Under the pieces are notes generated by a model. That model worked only from the letters and a program-made list of their open reading frames with translations, did not search any database and was not told the DNA's origin. From NCBI GenBank assembly GCA_041752315.1, contig JBGSHJ010000042.1, forward strand, positions 42,401-106,400: a stretch of DNA of 64,000 nt, in the 5' to 3' direction. The stretch is from SYFY01 sp041752315. Lineage in GTDB: Bacteria; Pseudomonadota; Gammaproteobacteria; Pseudomonadales; Azotimanducaceae. The translations under genes were made by a program, and so were the position numbers. Shown here one piece after another: positions 27,001 through 35,139 of the stretch. Numbering within the stretch: the first letter of the stretch is position 1; each line of letters starts with the position of its first letter.

Positions 27001-28168
27001 GGTCAGAAGATTCCCCTGGCCATACAAGGCCATGCTTGCCATCTGCAGTGATCTGGATGAAACGCCGGATCTGGCCAGCTATCTGACGCTTTCGCGCTAT
27101 CTCAATTCCCGGGATCAAACGGTCATCGGTCGCGGACTAGGTCTCGAAACCGGCAATACCATCTACTTCGACATGACTCCCGGTTCGCTGAGTTACTGGA
27201 ATACCTCGGACGAAGGACGAGAGGCCATGCACGCACTGATGCGCTCCGGTCATATCGACTGCTTCCATTCCTTTGGTGATCTGGCCTCCACCAGGGCGCA
27301 TGTGGGACGCGCGCTCGATGCGCTGGCCAGACATGATTGTCAGTTGGCAGTCTGGGTCGATCATGCGATTGCGCCGAGCAATCTGGGCCCGGACATCATG
27401 CGAGGGGAAGGTGATGTGCCCGGCGCACAGGCTTACCACGCTGACCTTACCCTTGCCCATGGCGTCAGATACGTATGGCTGGGGCGGGTCAGCAGTTGCA
27501 TGGGGCAGGATGTTCCATACTCACTGATGACCGGCCTGGCACAGTCGGTAGACCGGCGTTCCCTGTTGAACACCGCGAAGGATGGAATAAAGCTCCTGCG
27601 AGGGGCCGTTGGCGACCAAAAATACGCACTGCATTGGGGCAACCGTCTGACACGTCCCTACACGCTGCGTGATGGCAGAGCAGTCACGGAGTTCATGCGG
27701 TGCAACCCGCATCCGTACGGCGTATCGGTGGGCGATCATGCTGCCGGGATGGGAAATGCCTTGAACCCGATCAGCATGCAGCGTCTGATCGACCGGGAAG
27801 GCTGGTGTATTCTTTACACGCATCTGGGTAAACATCTTGCAGGACAGGATCTGCTGCCAGGTCCGACCAGGCAGAGTCTCGAGACTCTGGCAGAACATCA
27901 TCACCGCGGTGAAATCCTGGTGACTACCACAAGACGTCTGCTTGACTACCACTCCCTCATCCAGAACGTCAGTTATTGCCTGAAAGGCGATTGTCTCCTG
28001 GTGAACCCCGGTGGCCTTGATCCATCCGGGCTCACCTTCCATGGACTCCAGCCAGGGCAGACAGTGCTGCTGGATGGCCAACCCCAGCAAGTGCAGTGGA
28101 ATCCTCCGGACCATACGGGAAGAGCTTCGTGCTCGTTGCCTCTTACCCGGATGTCCTATCCCCTCTGA
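26993..28168 (+). CDS. Putative polysaccharide deacetylase-like (NodB-superfamily barrel) protein
   Basis: 391 residues, start taken at GTG 26993, which overlaps the flippase stop; TTG 26978 is an alternative. The opening WPYKAMLAICSDLDETPD resembles the first strand and Asp-containing metal loop of glycoside-hydrolase/deacetylase barrels. HSFGDLAS and LAVWVDHA follow, and a Thr-His motif (ILYTHLGKH) lies in the C-terminal half. It lacks the textbook TFDDG motif of the deacetylase at 32647. No signal peptide. It may remove acetyl groups from the repeat unit or be a related hydrolase. Assignment is fold-level and tentative. Confidence 0.55.
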   Translation: MIEVRRFPWPYKAMLAICSDLDETPDLASYLTLSRYLNSRDQTVIGRGLGLETGNTIYFDMTPGSLSYWNTSDEGREAMHALMRSGHIDCFHSFGDLASTRAHVGRALDALARHDCQLAVWVDHAIAPSNLGPDIMRGEGDVPGAQAYHADLTLAHGVRYVWLGRVSSCMGQDVPYSLMTGLAQSVDRRSLLNTAKDGIKLLRGAVGDQKYALHWGNRLTRPYTLRDGRAVTEFMRCNPHPYGVSVGDHAAGMGNALNPISMQRLIDREGWCILYTHLGKHLAGQDLLPGPTRQSLETLAEHHHRGEILVTTTRRLLDYHSLIQNVSYCLKGDCLLVNPGGLDPSGLTFHGLQPGQTVLLDGQPQQVQWNPPDHTGRASCSLPLTRMSYPL

Positions 28169-28207
28169 CAAGCGCACTACAACAGCCATACACTTTTAGG
28201 CCAGGAT

Positions 28208-28223
28208 GGGCGAGCAATCGCCC
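28208..28223. other. GNRA-tetraloop hairpin in the 222-bp spacer before the WecG-type gene
   Basis: Perfect six-base stem GGGCGA / TCGCCC closing a GCAA loop. It is not followed by a T-run on either strand, so it is not a convincing intrinsic terminator. It lies 40 bases after the upstream stop and about 170 bases before the next start, in the largest spacer inside the locus (28169-28390). That spacer otherwise shows no coding potential and may contain an internal promoter or mRNA processing site. Confidence 0.4.
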
Positions 28224-28390
28224 GTTCCGTGAGTCCGCTCTCAGAAATTACATATCACAAACAAGAAATGGGATTCGGCCCCATCGGTGATTTCCAGCGG
28301 GCTGTAGCATGCAAAACACCTAAGCAGCAAGCAAGTGCGCAATTTTGAGCGTCTGTCGTTTCTGGTGCTCCACTCCGATCGGAAATACAA

Positions 28391-29164
28391 ATGGTTGACA
28401 TGCCGGTTGGTTCAACTGATGTCAGCTACGAGACCATTCACGTCTTTGATATCCCGGTGGCTCGCGTGACGCTTGCGCAGGCGATCCGCATGGTCGAGGA
28501 CCACATCATCTACCGTCGTCGACTGGACATTGGCGTGGTCAATGCGGCCAAGGTCGTTGCCATGAAAACGGATTCGCAACTAAGGGCCAGCGTACTTGGA
28601 TCAGACGTCATTTTTGCAGACGGACAAAGTGTGGTCTGGGCGTCAGGCCTGCTTGGTAAAAAGCTCCCGGAACGGGTCGCAGGGATTGATCTGATGTTTG
28701 CACTGCTGGAACGCGGCAGTTCGGTAGGCTATCGGGTGTACTTCCTTGGTGCAGAAGAATGGGTCAACGCACGGGTAGTGCAGATCGTCAAGGAATCCTA
28801 CCCGGGCATTCAGGTCGCAGGTCGAAAGAATGGCTACTTCAGCCAGGACGAAGAACAATCGATTGCAGAGTCAGTGCGTGACGCGCGGGCAGATATCCTT
28901 TTTGTAGCGATGACGTCTCCCCGCAAGGAAAATTTCATGGCTCGCTGGGGCGAGACCATGAACGCAACCGTCACGCATGGGGTGGGTGGTTCATTCGATG
29001 TCTTCGCGGGGAAAATACGACGAGCGCCAGTGTGGATTCAGCGACTCGGGTTCGAGTGGCTGTTTCGGGTACTGCAGGAACCTGCGCGATTGTGGCGTCG
29101 TTACCTGGTGAGCAACATGAAATTCCTGCGCATGCTCGCGCGCTCCACACCCCCTGAGCCATGA
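28391..29164 (+). CDS. WecG/TagA/CpsF-family glycosyltransferase
   Basis: 257 residues. Family landmarks: NAAKVVAMKTDSQLRASV, DVIFADGQSVVWASGLLG, YRVYFLGAEEWVNARVV, ILFVAMTSPRKENFMARW and GVGGSFDVFAGKIRRAPVWIQRLGFEWLFR. Family members (WecG, TagA) transfer ManNAc or ManNAcA to a lipid-linked GlcNAc at the cytoplasmic face of the membrane. With WecB at the start of the locus this suggests a ManNAc-type residue in the repeat unit. No UDP-ManNAc dehydrogenase (WecC) gene is present here. The stop overlaps the polymerase start (ATGA). Confidence 0.94.
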   Translation: MVDMPVGSTDVSYETIHVFDIPVARVTLAQAIRMVEDHIIYRRRLDIGVVNAAKVVAMKTDSQLRASVLGSDVIFADGQSVVWASGLLGKKLPERVAGIDLMFALLERGSSVGYRVYFLGAEEWVNARVVQIVKESYPGIQVAGRKNGYFSQDEEQSIAESVRDARADILFVAMTSPRKENFMARWGETMNATVTHGVGGSFDVFAGKIRRAPVWIQRLGFEWLFRVLQEPARLWRRYLVSNMKFLRMLARSTPPEP

Positions 29165-30588
29165 TCCGACTTACGGCGCTCTGGCTGTTCATCATTGCCG
29201 TGGGCGCGCTTTCGCTGCAGAACTGGTATCGCGGTGTTCTGGGACTGGTCGCCCTCATCGCGGTGGTGGAGCATCCGGATTTTCCCAAGACACTGGCGGG
29301 CATTCAGGGTTTGAACCCGTGGAACATACTGCTCGCGATTACCATGTTGTCGTGGATCATCAACCGACGGAAGGAAGGGCTTGCGTGGGACATGCCCGGT
29401 CGAGTCAGCTTTCTTCTGGTGGCGTATGTTTTTCTGATGGTGGTCGCCTTCATGCGCGCCGCAACCGACCTGGGTAGCGTGATTGAGTACACGCAGTTGC
29501 TGGGCGAAGACGAACTGCCAACATTCTCGGGTCTGTTTTCCGAACACATCATCAACTGTCTCAAGTGGATCATTCCAGCGTTGATGTTGTATGACGGTTG
29601 TCGGGATGAAGCACGACTGCGGGAGGCTGTTGTGGTCATCATCGGTGTTTACTTCCTTCTTGCGGTGCAGATCATTCGCTGGATGCCTTTGTCGGCTTTG
29701 ATAGGCGGGGAAGACCTGAGTGAGCGGGCGCTCAAGATACTGTCCAACGAAGTCGGATTTCACCGCGTCAATCTATCCATGATGATGTCCGGTTCTGCGT
29801 GGGCTGCCATGTTCGCGGCCTACTGTTTTGAAAAGCGCTCCATCAAGGCAGGACTCTATTCGGCAGCGGCCATCCTCACGTTTGCCATGGCATTGACCGG
29901 TGGCAGAACCGGCTATGCAACATGGGCCGTGCTGGGGATGCTCTACGCCTGGATGCGATCGCGAAAGATGTTCTTCGTTCTGCCTGTTGTTGTCGTGATG
30001 GCCGTGCCGCTTGTTCCAGGCATGAGTGATCGTCTCTCCGAAGGCTTTTCAGGAAAAAACGTAGACACGAACGTTGCGATACACAGCGACGAAAACGTAT
30101 CGGATCCCGCGAAGGTGGATCTCTACACGGTCACCTCGGGTCGAACGTTCGCGTGGCCGTTTGTCATCGATAAAATCGTGGAAAAGCCCTGGTTTGGCTA
30201 TGGTCGCATGGCCATGCAGAGAAGCGGCGTAGCCCATTATCTGTTGCTTCAATACGGAGAGATGTTCCCCCATCCTCACAATCTTTATCTTGAGTGGGTG
30301 TTCGACAACGGACTGATTGGAGCGATTCCGGTGTTCTGCTTTTTCGGCCTCGTGTTGTTCTATGCGTTTCGACTTCTGAAAGGTCACTCACTCGAGAGCG
30401 GTTTGGGTGGAATCACGATTGCCCTGGTTGGATCCATGTTGATTGCAGGCTTCGGATCCCAGACATTTTACCCGAGAGAGGGAGCCGTATGCATGTGGAT
30501 CGCCATCATGTTGACCATCAGGTGGTATCAGTTGAGATCACCAGTGGTTGTCTCGCCCCTGCCTGCCTGGCGACGTGTGCCGACATGA
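29161..30588 (+). CDS. O-antigen ligase/polymerase-like membrane protein (Wzy/WaaL superfamily)
   Basis: 475 residues, about eleven transmembrane helices and one large periplasmic loop (about residues 290-370) that contains VTSGRTFAWPFVIDKIVEKPWFGYG and HPHNLYLEWVFDNGLIG. This GR...W..A...I..P..G and H.H..YLE...D.G..G pattern is typical of the Wzy_C / O-antigen ligase family. It would polymerise or ligate lipid-linked repeat units in the periplasm. Starts at ATG 29161, sharing four bases with the WecG-type gene stop. It is not an exosortase: the family pattern fits Wzy/WaaL instead. Confidence 0.87.
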   Translation: MIRLTALWLFIIAVGALSLQNWYRGVLGLVALIAVVEHPDFPKTLAGIQGLNPWNILLAITMLSWIINRRKEGLAWDMPGRVSFLLVAYVFLMVVAFMRAATDLGSVIEYTQLLGEDELPTFSGLFSEHIINCLKWIIPALMLYDGCRDEARLREAVVVIIGVYFLLAVQIIRWMPLSALIGGEDLSERALKILSNEVGFHRVNLSMMMSGSAWAAMFAAYCFEKRSIKAGLYSAAAILTFAMALTGGRTGYATWAVLGMLYAWMRSRKMFFVLPVVVVMAVPLVPGMSDRLSEGFSGKNVDTNVAIHSDENVSDPAKVDLYTVTSGRTFAWPFVIDKIVEKPWFGYGRMAMQRSGVAHYLLLQYGEMFPHPHNLYLEWVFDNGLIGAIPVFCFFGLVLFYAFRLLKGHSLESGLGGITIALVGSMLIAGFGSQTFYPREGAVCMWIAIMLTIRWYQLRSPVVVSPLPAWRRVPT

Positions 30589-30670
30589 AGGTGCACACCG
30601 GGAGAATAACCAGCCGGTCATCCGGTCATGCATGTCGGGTGATCGACCAGGTTGGGAAGGGCGCGCGGTA

Positions 30671-32650
30671 ATGTGTGGAATTGCCGGAGGCGTTGGCAAC
30701 ACCCATGTCACGGATGTTCGGCGCATGTGTGACGTGATGCGCTACAGGGGACCGGATCACAGTGATGTCCGGCAGTTTGGCCAGGCAGTTCTCGGCATGG
30801 TCAGACTCGCCATCATCGATGTCGCTGGCGGTAGTCAGCCCATGGCCAATGAAACGGGAGACATCTGGACAGTCTTCAATGGTGAAATCTACAACTACGA
30901 AGATCTGCGCAAGGAATTGCGCGAACGCGGGCACAGCTTTCGAACAAACTCGGACACGGAAACCATCGTTCACGCTTACGAAGAGTTTGGCGATTCATTC
31001 CCGAGTCACCTGCGCGGAATGTTTGCGATCGCGATCTGGGATATTCCGCGGCAAAGACTGCTGCTGGCGCGGGACCGGATTGGGGAAAAGCCTCTCTACT
31101 ACCATCTGGGTTCCGACGGACTGACATTTGCCTCGGAAATAAAGTGCTTGCTGACCCGCTCAATCCAACGGTCGGTGGATCGTGAGAGTGCCGCGACGTT
31201 TCTTGCCCTGGGTTACATCCCGGCTCCGGCGACGGCTTTTTCCGGCATTCGGAAACTTTGTCCCGGTGAAGTTGCAGTTTATGAACGTGGACAGCTGCGA
31301 GTGCACAGATACTGGTCGCTGCTGCCGAGACAGCCCATCGATCTGGATTACAACGAGGCCGTAGATCTGCTGGACACCAAACTGCAGGAAGCCATCCGAT
31401 ATTGCCTGAAGAGTGACGTTGAGGTCGCAGCTTTCCTGTCCGGCGGAGTGGACTCATCGCTGATCAGCGCCTTGATGCAACTGAGTGGTACCCGGGTGCG
31501 TACCTATTCGATTGGCTTCGATGCATCAGCGAGCGGTTTCAGTGAAATTGCGCACGCGGAGAGGGTCGCGTCCCATCTTGGTACGGAACACAGGAACTTT
31601 GTTGTGACCCCTCAGCAGGCTGTTGAACTGATCCCACGAATTCTTGACCATTACGATGAGCCTAACGGTGAGCCTACATCCATGCTCGTTCATCTGTTAT
31701 GTGCGGAGGTGGTCAAGGACGTCAAGGTTGCCATGGGTGGCACTGGCGGGGATGAGATCTTCCACGGCTATCCTCGTCACGGCAAGCTGGACATGTTGGG
31801 TCTGGCGTCCAGAGTACCGGGTTCTCTGGCGCGACTGGGGCAGCAGATTCTCGGTCAGTTGAGTGACTCGACAGACGGCAGTCGGTTCACCCGGCGGGCA
31901 AAGCGATTCAGCCGCGCCCTGGGCGAGACCCAGGTTGACGGATATCGGCAATGGCTCAATCAGCTGTCGTCCGAAGTATCACGTGGACTGGTGTTGGGCG
32001 TTGAGGATAACTTTGTTGCCGACCGCTATATCGCGGATCGACTGTTGCAGGCTGGAGACTTTCACGACCGAGTGCTGGATGTCGACACTGCCGGGTACCT
32101 GCCAGAGTTTCAACTGACCTACATGGACCGCATGAGCATGGCGAACAGCCTGGAAGTGCGTTCACCGCTTTGTGACTACCAGATTGCCGAGCTGGCTGCG
32201 TCGCTTCCATCCCACTTCCGTGTGCATCGGGGCCGGACCAAACGAATCCTGAAAGACGTTGCCCGACGATACCTTCCGGCGTCCATTGTGGATCGACCGA
32301 AGACAGGTTTTGATGCACCTGTGGGCCAATGGTTCAAATCTTCGTTGCGACCCTGGATGACCTGGATGCTGGATCCGAGACAGGTTGCAGCCACAGGCCT
32401 TCTCGACCCCGCGAAGGTGGACGAGCTTGTGCAGGATCATCTGCGAGGTCGCCAGGACTACTCGATGCAGCTCTGGAGTGTTCTCTCCCTCGAGTACTGG
32501 CACCGCAAGTACATTGAAGACAGCAGCCGACTTGCTGCACCAGAGGTCGGTGTTCCTGCTGTCTGTCCGGATGCTGCTTTCAGACGCACCCAACCAGGCC
32601 CGGATGCGGGCAAGGCCATGAACGCCTCCCATGAGGTGTCCGGTAGATGA
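30671..32650 (+). CDS. asnB: Asparagine synthetase (glutamine-hydrolysing)-like amidotransferase of a polysaccharide locus
   Basis: 659 residues from ATG 30671, which places the nucleophilic Cys at position 2 (MCGIAGG); the frame is open upstream but would block Cys2 maturation. Glutaminase domain: Arg45 in VRLAIID, NG at 70-71 (FNGEIYN) and NSDTETI. Synthetase domain: PP-loop SGGVDSS at 257-263 and, later, MDRMSMANSLEVRSPLCD. Homologues in exosortase-A/PEP-CTERM loci are annotated as amidotransferases. It may amidate a uronic or amino-acid carboxyl group on the glycan rather than make asparagine. The stop overlaps the next start (ATGA). Confidence 0.9.
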   Translation: MCGIAGGVGNTHVTDVRRMCDVMRYRGPDHSDVRQFGQAVLGMVRLAIIDVAGGSQPMANETGDIWTVFNGEIYNYEDLRKELRERGHSFRTNSDTETIVHAYEEFGDSFPSHLRGMFAIAIWDIPRQRLLLARDRIGEKPLYYHLGSDGLTFASEIKCLLTRSIQRSVDRESAATFLALGYIPAPATAFSGIRKLCPGEVAVYERGQLRVHRYWSLLPRQPIDLDYNEAVDLLDTKLQEAIRYCLKSDVEVAAFLSGGVDSSLISALMQLSGTRVRTYSIGFDASASGFSEIAHAERVASHLGTEHRNFVVTPQQAVELIPRILDHYDEPNGEPTSMLVHLLCAEVVKDVKVAMGGTGGDEIFHGYPRHGKLDMLGLASRVPGSLARLGQQILGQLSDSTDGSRFTRRAKRFSRALGETQVDGYRQWLNQLSSEVSRGLVLGVEDNFVADRYIADRLLQAGDFHDRVLDVDTAGYLPEFQLTYMDRMSMANSLEVRSPLCDYQIAELAASLPSHFRVHRGRTKRILKDVARRYLPASIVDRPKTGFDAPVGQWFKSSLRPWMTWMLDPRQVAATGLLDPAKVDELVQDHLRGRQDYSMQLWSVLSLEYWHRKYIEDSSRLAAPEVGVPAVCPDAAFRRTQPGPDAGKAMNASHEVSGR

Positions 32651-33684
32651 CCTCCCTCAATGCGTTACGACAGCTCGGACTATTCAAACTCATCCGGCAG
32701 ACACGACGATTTTCCCTGACGGTGCTCACTGTTCACGGTGTTGAGCCGAATTGCAGTGACCTGTTGTGGAGACCCCTTCGCAGGCAGGTGGACATCCAGT
32801 CATTCACGGACCAGCTTGACGTCATTTCCGAACACCATAACTGGGTGGACATGACTGGGGCCATCGATCATCTTCGAGGAAACGTCCAGTTTGAGAATCC
32901 GGTCCTGTTGACCTTTGATGACGGATACCGAAACAACCTCGAACTCGCATTGCCTGTTCTCGAATCGAGAAACATTCGTCCGCTGCTGTTTGTCACCACC
33001 GGTTATCTGAACAACGCGCGCACGTTCTGGTTTGATCGGTTTGACTATGCGATCCAGCAGATCGATCGCCCGTGGAGGCTGGACGTCGAAGGACGGAGCT
33101 TCAACTTCTTGCCTGACGACCGATGTGGCATGCAGCGTGAATACCAGTCACTTCGGCACCATGCCAAAAGTCAGGGTTGGCACGACCAGCAGTTCCACGA
33201 TTTTTTTGTTCAAGCATGTTCTTCGATTGAGTCTCATACCTGCAAGGCGCTCGACAGCCTTCAGGCGCGCGATCCTGTTTCGGCAACGATTTCGACCGAT
33301 GAACTCAGGAGGGCCGTGGAGCGCGGTGTCATCGATGTCGGTAGCCATACCATCGACCACATGCGCATTGACAAACTTGATCCGGAGTCTCGTGCCTATC
33401 AACTGACTCAATCCAGGATCGCGGTGGAGACAATCACGAGGCGACCGTGTCGAACATTCTGCTATCCAAACGGAGATTGGGACAAGGCGTCGCGAGAGGC
33501 TGTCTCGGCTGCCGGTTATGAAGCATCGTTTTCAACGGAACCCGGGTTGAATGCAATTGGCTGCGACCTGCTGACGATCCGCAGGGTTTTTTTACCCCGG
33601 CAATTCGAAAGCTCACACATCGAAGCACTGGCGTGTGGAATGCTCAGTGACAAGGAGCGCCTGTCAGCGCTCCTGCACTTCTGA
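32647..33684 (+). CDS. Polysaccharide deacetylase (NodB/CE4 family)
   Basis: 345 residues. Canonical CE4 motifs: LLTFDDGYRNN near residue 90 (catalytic Asp and metal Asp), DVGSHTIDHMRID near 235 (two metal His) and TFCYPNGDWD near 270. The enzyme removes N- or O-acetyl groups from polysaccharide with a divalent metal. No signal peptide is evident, so it may act in the cytoplasm on the lipid-linked unit or use another export route. Its ATG overlaps the amidotransferase stop by four bases. It resembles the XrtA-locus-associated deacetylases in gene neighbourhood, though that subgroup cannot be confirmed by eye. Confidence 0.92.
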   Translation: MTSLNALRQLGLFKLIRQTRRFSLTVLTVHGVEPNCSDLLWRPLRRQVDIQSFTDQLDVISEHHNWVDMTGAIDHLRGNVQFENPVLLTFDDGYRNNLELALPVLESRNIRPLLFVTTGYLNNARTFWFDRFDYAIQQIDRPWRLDVEGRSFNFLPDDRCGMQREYQSLRHHAKSQGWHDQQFHDFFVQACSSIESHTCKALDSLQARDPVSATISTDELRRAVERGVIDVGSHTIDHMRIDKLDPESRAYQLTQSRIAVETITRRPCRTFCYPNGDWDKASREAVSAAGYEASFSTEPGLNAIGCDLLTIRRVFLPRQFESSHIEALACGMLSDKERLSALLHF

Positions 33685-33685
33685 G

Positions 33686-34741
33686 ATGAAATTTCTTCTT
33701 ACACTCGACTACGAGCTGTTTTTCGGACGCAACACGGGCTCGCCCGATGGATGCCTGATCTACCCTACGCGAGTCCTGACACACCTGTTGGAACGACATG
33801 GTCTTCTGGTAACGCTTTTTGTTGATGCCGGATATCTGGACAGACTGTTCCGCAGTCCGGAAAAGATACATCGTTGTCAATTCGAGAGAATTGCCAAGCA
33901 ACTCAGGGAGTTGGTTGGACGTGGACATGACGTGCAACTCCACGTTCATCCGCATTGGGAAGATACACACTGGTCCGAGGGAAGGTGGCAGATCGACACA
34001 ACCCGGTATCTGCTGCAGAACTTCTCGATCACGGAAATCTCGACGCTGCTGGAGAGGTATTCCGAACTGCTCCGCGGGATCACTGGTCATCGACCCTGTG
34101 CATTTCGGGCAGGTGGCTGGTGTCTGCAACCGTTTGGTCCGCTTGCAGCGCCGCTCGCTGACGCTGGTATCCGTATCGATTCAACCGTCTATGCACGTGG
34201 CAGAAGTGTCAACCCGGGACGGGAATTCGACTTCCTGTCTGCACCCGATCTTGATCGATGGAGATTCGATACAGATCCGATGTGCGTGAGCGATGCTGGC
34301 CTGTTTATGGAGATTCCGATCACGGCCTTGCGTGTTTCCCCGCTGTTCTACTGGCAGTCTCTATGGAAAAAGCTGATCAGGAAAAATGGTGACATGCCTC
34401 TGGGTGATGGGTACGCGCTCGGCAATTCCGGGCAATATTATTTTCGCAAGCTGTTTTTTCCGGAAGATACCGTAGCCTCAATCGATGGATCACGTGCGCT
34501 GCTTCTTGAAAGAGCGTTGAGGGGAGTACGAGAACGGCGTCACAGTCTCTTCAACGTCATGGGACATCCGAAGTCTCTGACCCAAAGCAGCCTTGCGACG
34601 CTTGATCGCTTCCTGTCGAGACACGGAAACACCCTCGAAGCCTGTGTGTTAAAGGACTTCGCTCAAACACCTCATGCTGCAGATCGTGATGTCGGGTGCT
34701 CTGAGACGGTCATCGCATTCAATTCCTCTGGTCAACGATAG
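33686..34741 (+). CDS. WalW-like polysaccharide deacetylase-fold protein
   Basis: 351 residues from ATG 33686, one base after the previous stop. The opening MKFLLTLDYELFFGRNTGS, then LLERHGLLVTLFVDAGYL and VQLHVHPHWEDTHW, followed by FRAGGWCLQPFG, matches the WalW-type branch of NodB-fold proteins found in LPS/EPS loci: the catalytic Asp is in LDYE and the metal His pair is in HVHPHW. Probable carbohydrate deacetylase or related hydrolase acting on the glycan; activity is not established for this branch. It precedes the carrier-protein module by 56 bases. Confidence 0.8.
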   Translation: MKFLLTLDYELFFGRNTGSPDGCLIYPTRVLTHLLERHGLLVTLFVDAGYLDRLFRSPEKIHRCQFERIAKQLRELVGRGHDVQLHVHPHWEDTHWSEGRWQIDTTRYLLQNFSITEISTLLERYSELLRGITGHRPCAFRAGGWCLQPFGPLAAPLADAGIRIDSTVYARGRSVNPGREFDFLSAPDLDRWRFDTDPMCVSDAGLFMEIPITALRVSPLFYWQSLWKKLIRKNGDMPLGDGYALGNSGQYYFRKLFFPEDTVASIDGSRALLLERALRGVRERRHSLFNVMGHPKSLTQSSLATLDRFLSRHGNTLEACVLKDFAQTPHAADRDVGCSETVIAFNSSGQR

Positions 34742-34797
34742 TATTTCCACGGAGCTGATGGTGCCCCCTGACGCTGTACATGGATTTGGAGTTCGAC

Positions 34798-35052
34798 ATG
34801 CAAGACAAGGACGATCTGGTGGAGTGCATCAGACAGACTCTCGCAGATTGTGGCCAACTCGCGGTTGACGTCACCACGCTGGCCGATACCGATGATCTCT
34901 ACGACGCAGGTTTGACCTCGCTGAACACAGTCAACCTGATGTTGGCTGTCGAAGACTGCTTTGATTGTGAATTTCCGGAAGAGATGCTGGCGAGGGAGAC
35001 CTTTCAGAGCATTCATGCGATTGCCGAAGCCGTTCGAACAATGACAGCGTGA
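34798..35052 (+). CDS. Acyl/aminoacyl carrier protein
   Basis: 84 residues from ATG 34798, which has GGAG at 34785-34788; an upstream in-frame ATG at 34780 is possible. A small, acidic four-helix carrier protein with the phosphopantetheine Ser41 in DLYDAGLTSLNTVNLM. The GLTSL form, and the following FDCEFPEEMLARETFQSI stretch, resemble the free-standing carrier proteins that pair with amino acid:[carrier protein] ligases and acyl-CoA dehydrogenase-like enzymes, rather than the fatty-acid ACP (GADSLD). It needs a PPTase for activity; two are at 2204 and 4095. First gene of the module continuing to 43029. Confidence 0.9.
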   Translation: MQDKDDLVECIRQTLADCGQLAVDVTTLADTDDLYDAGLTSLNTVNLMLAVEDCFDCEFPEEMLARETFQSIHAIAEAVRTMTA

Positions 35053-35139
35053 ATACAGGGAAGCAGCAATGAAATCTCCCCTCGGCGCCTGGATCACAAA
35101 CAGTTCTGAGATGCAGATGAACGCGAGGCTGGGCGCAGG

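Noticed and set aside
29161..30588. Could the polytopic protein be the missing exosortase?
   Set aside because: Its large periplasmic loop has the O-antigen ligase/polymerase pattern (GR...W..I..P..G and HNLYLE...D.G), not an exosortase Cys-Arg-His arrangement.
30548..30670. Longer start for the asparagine-synthetase-like gene
   Set aside because: It would place the catalytic Cys internally instead of at residue 2.
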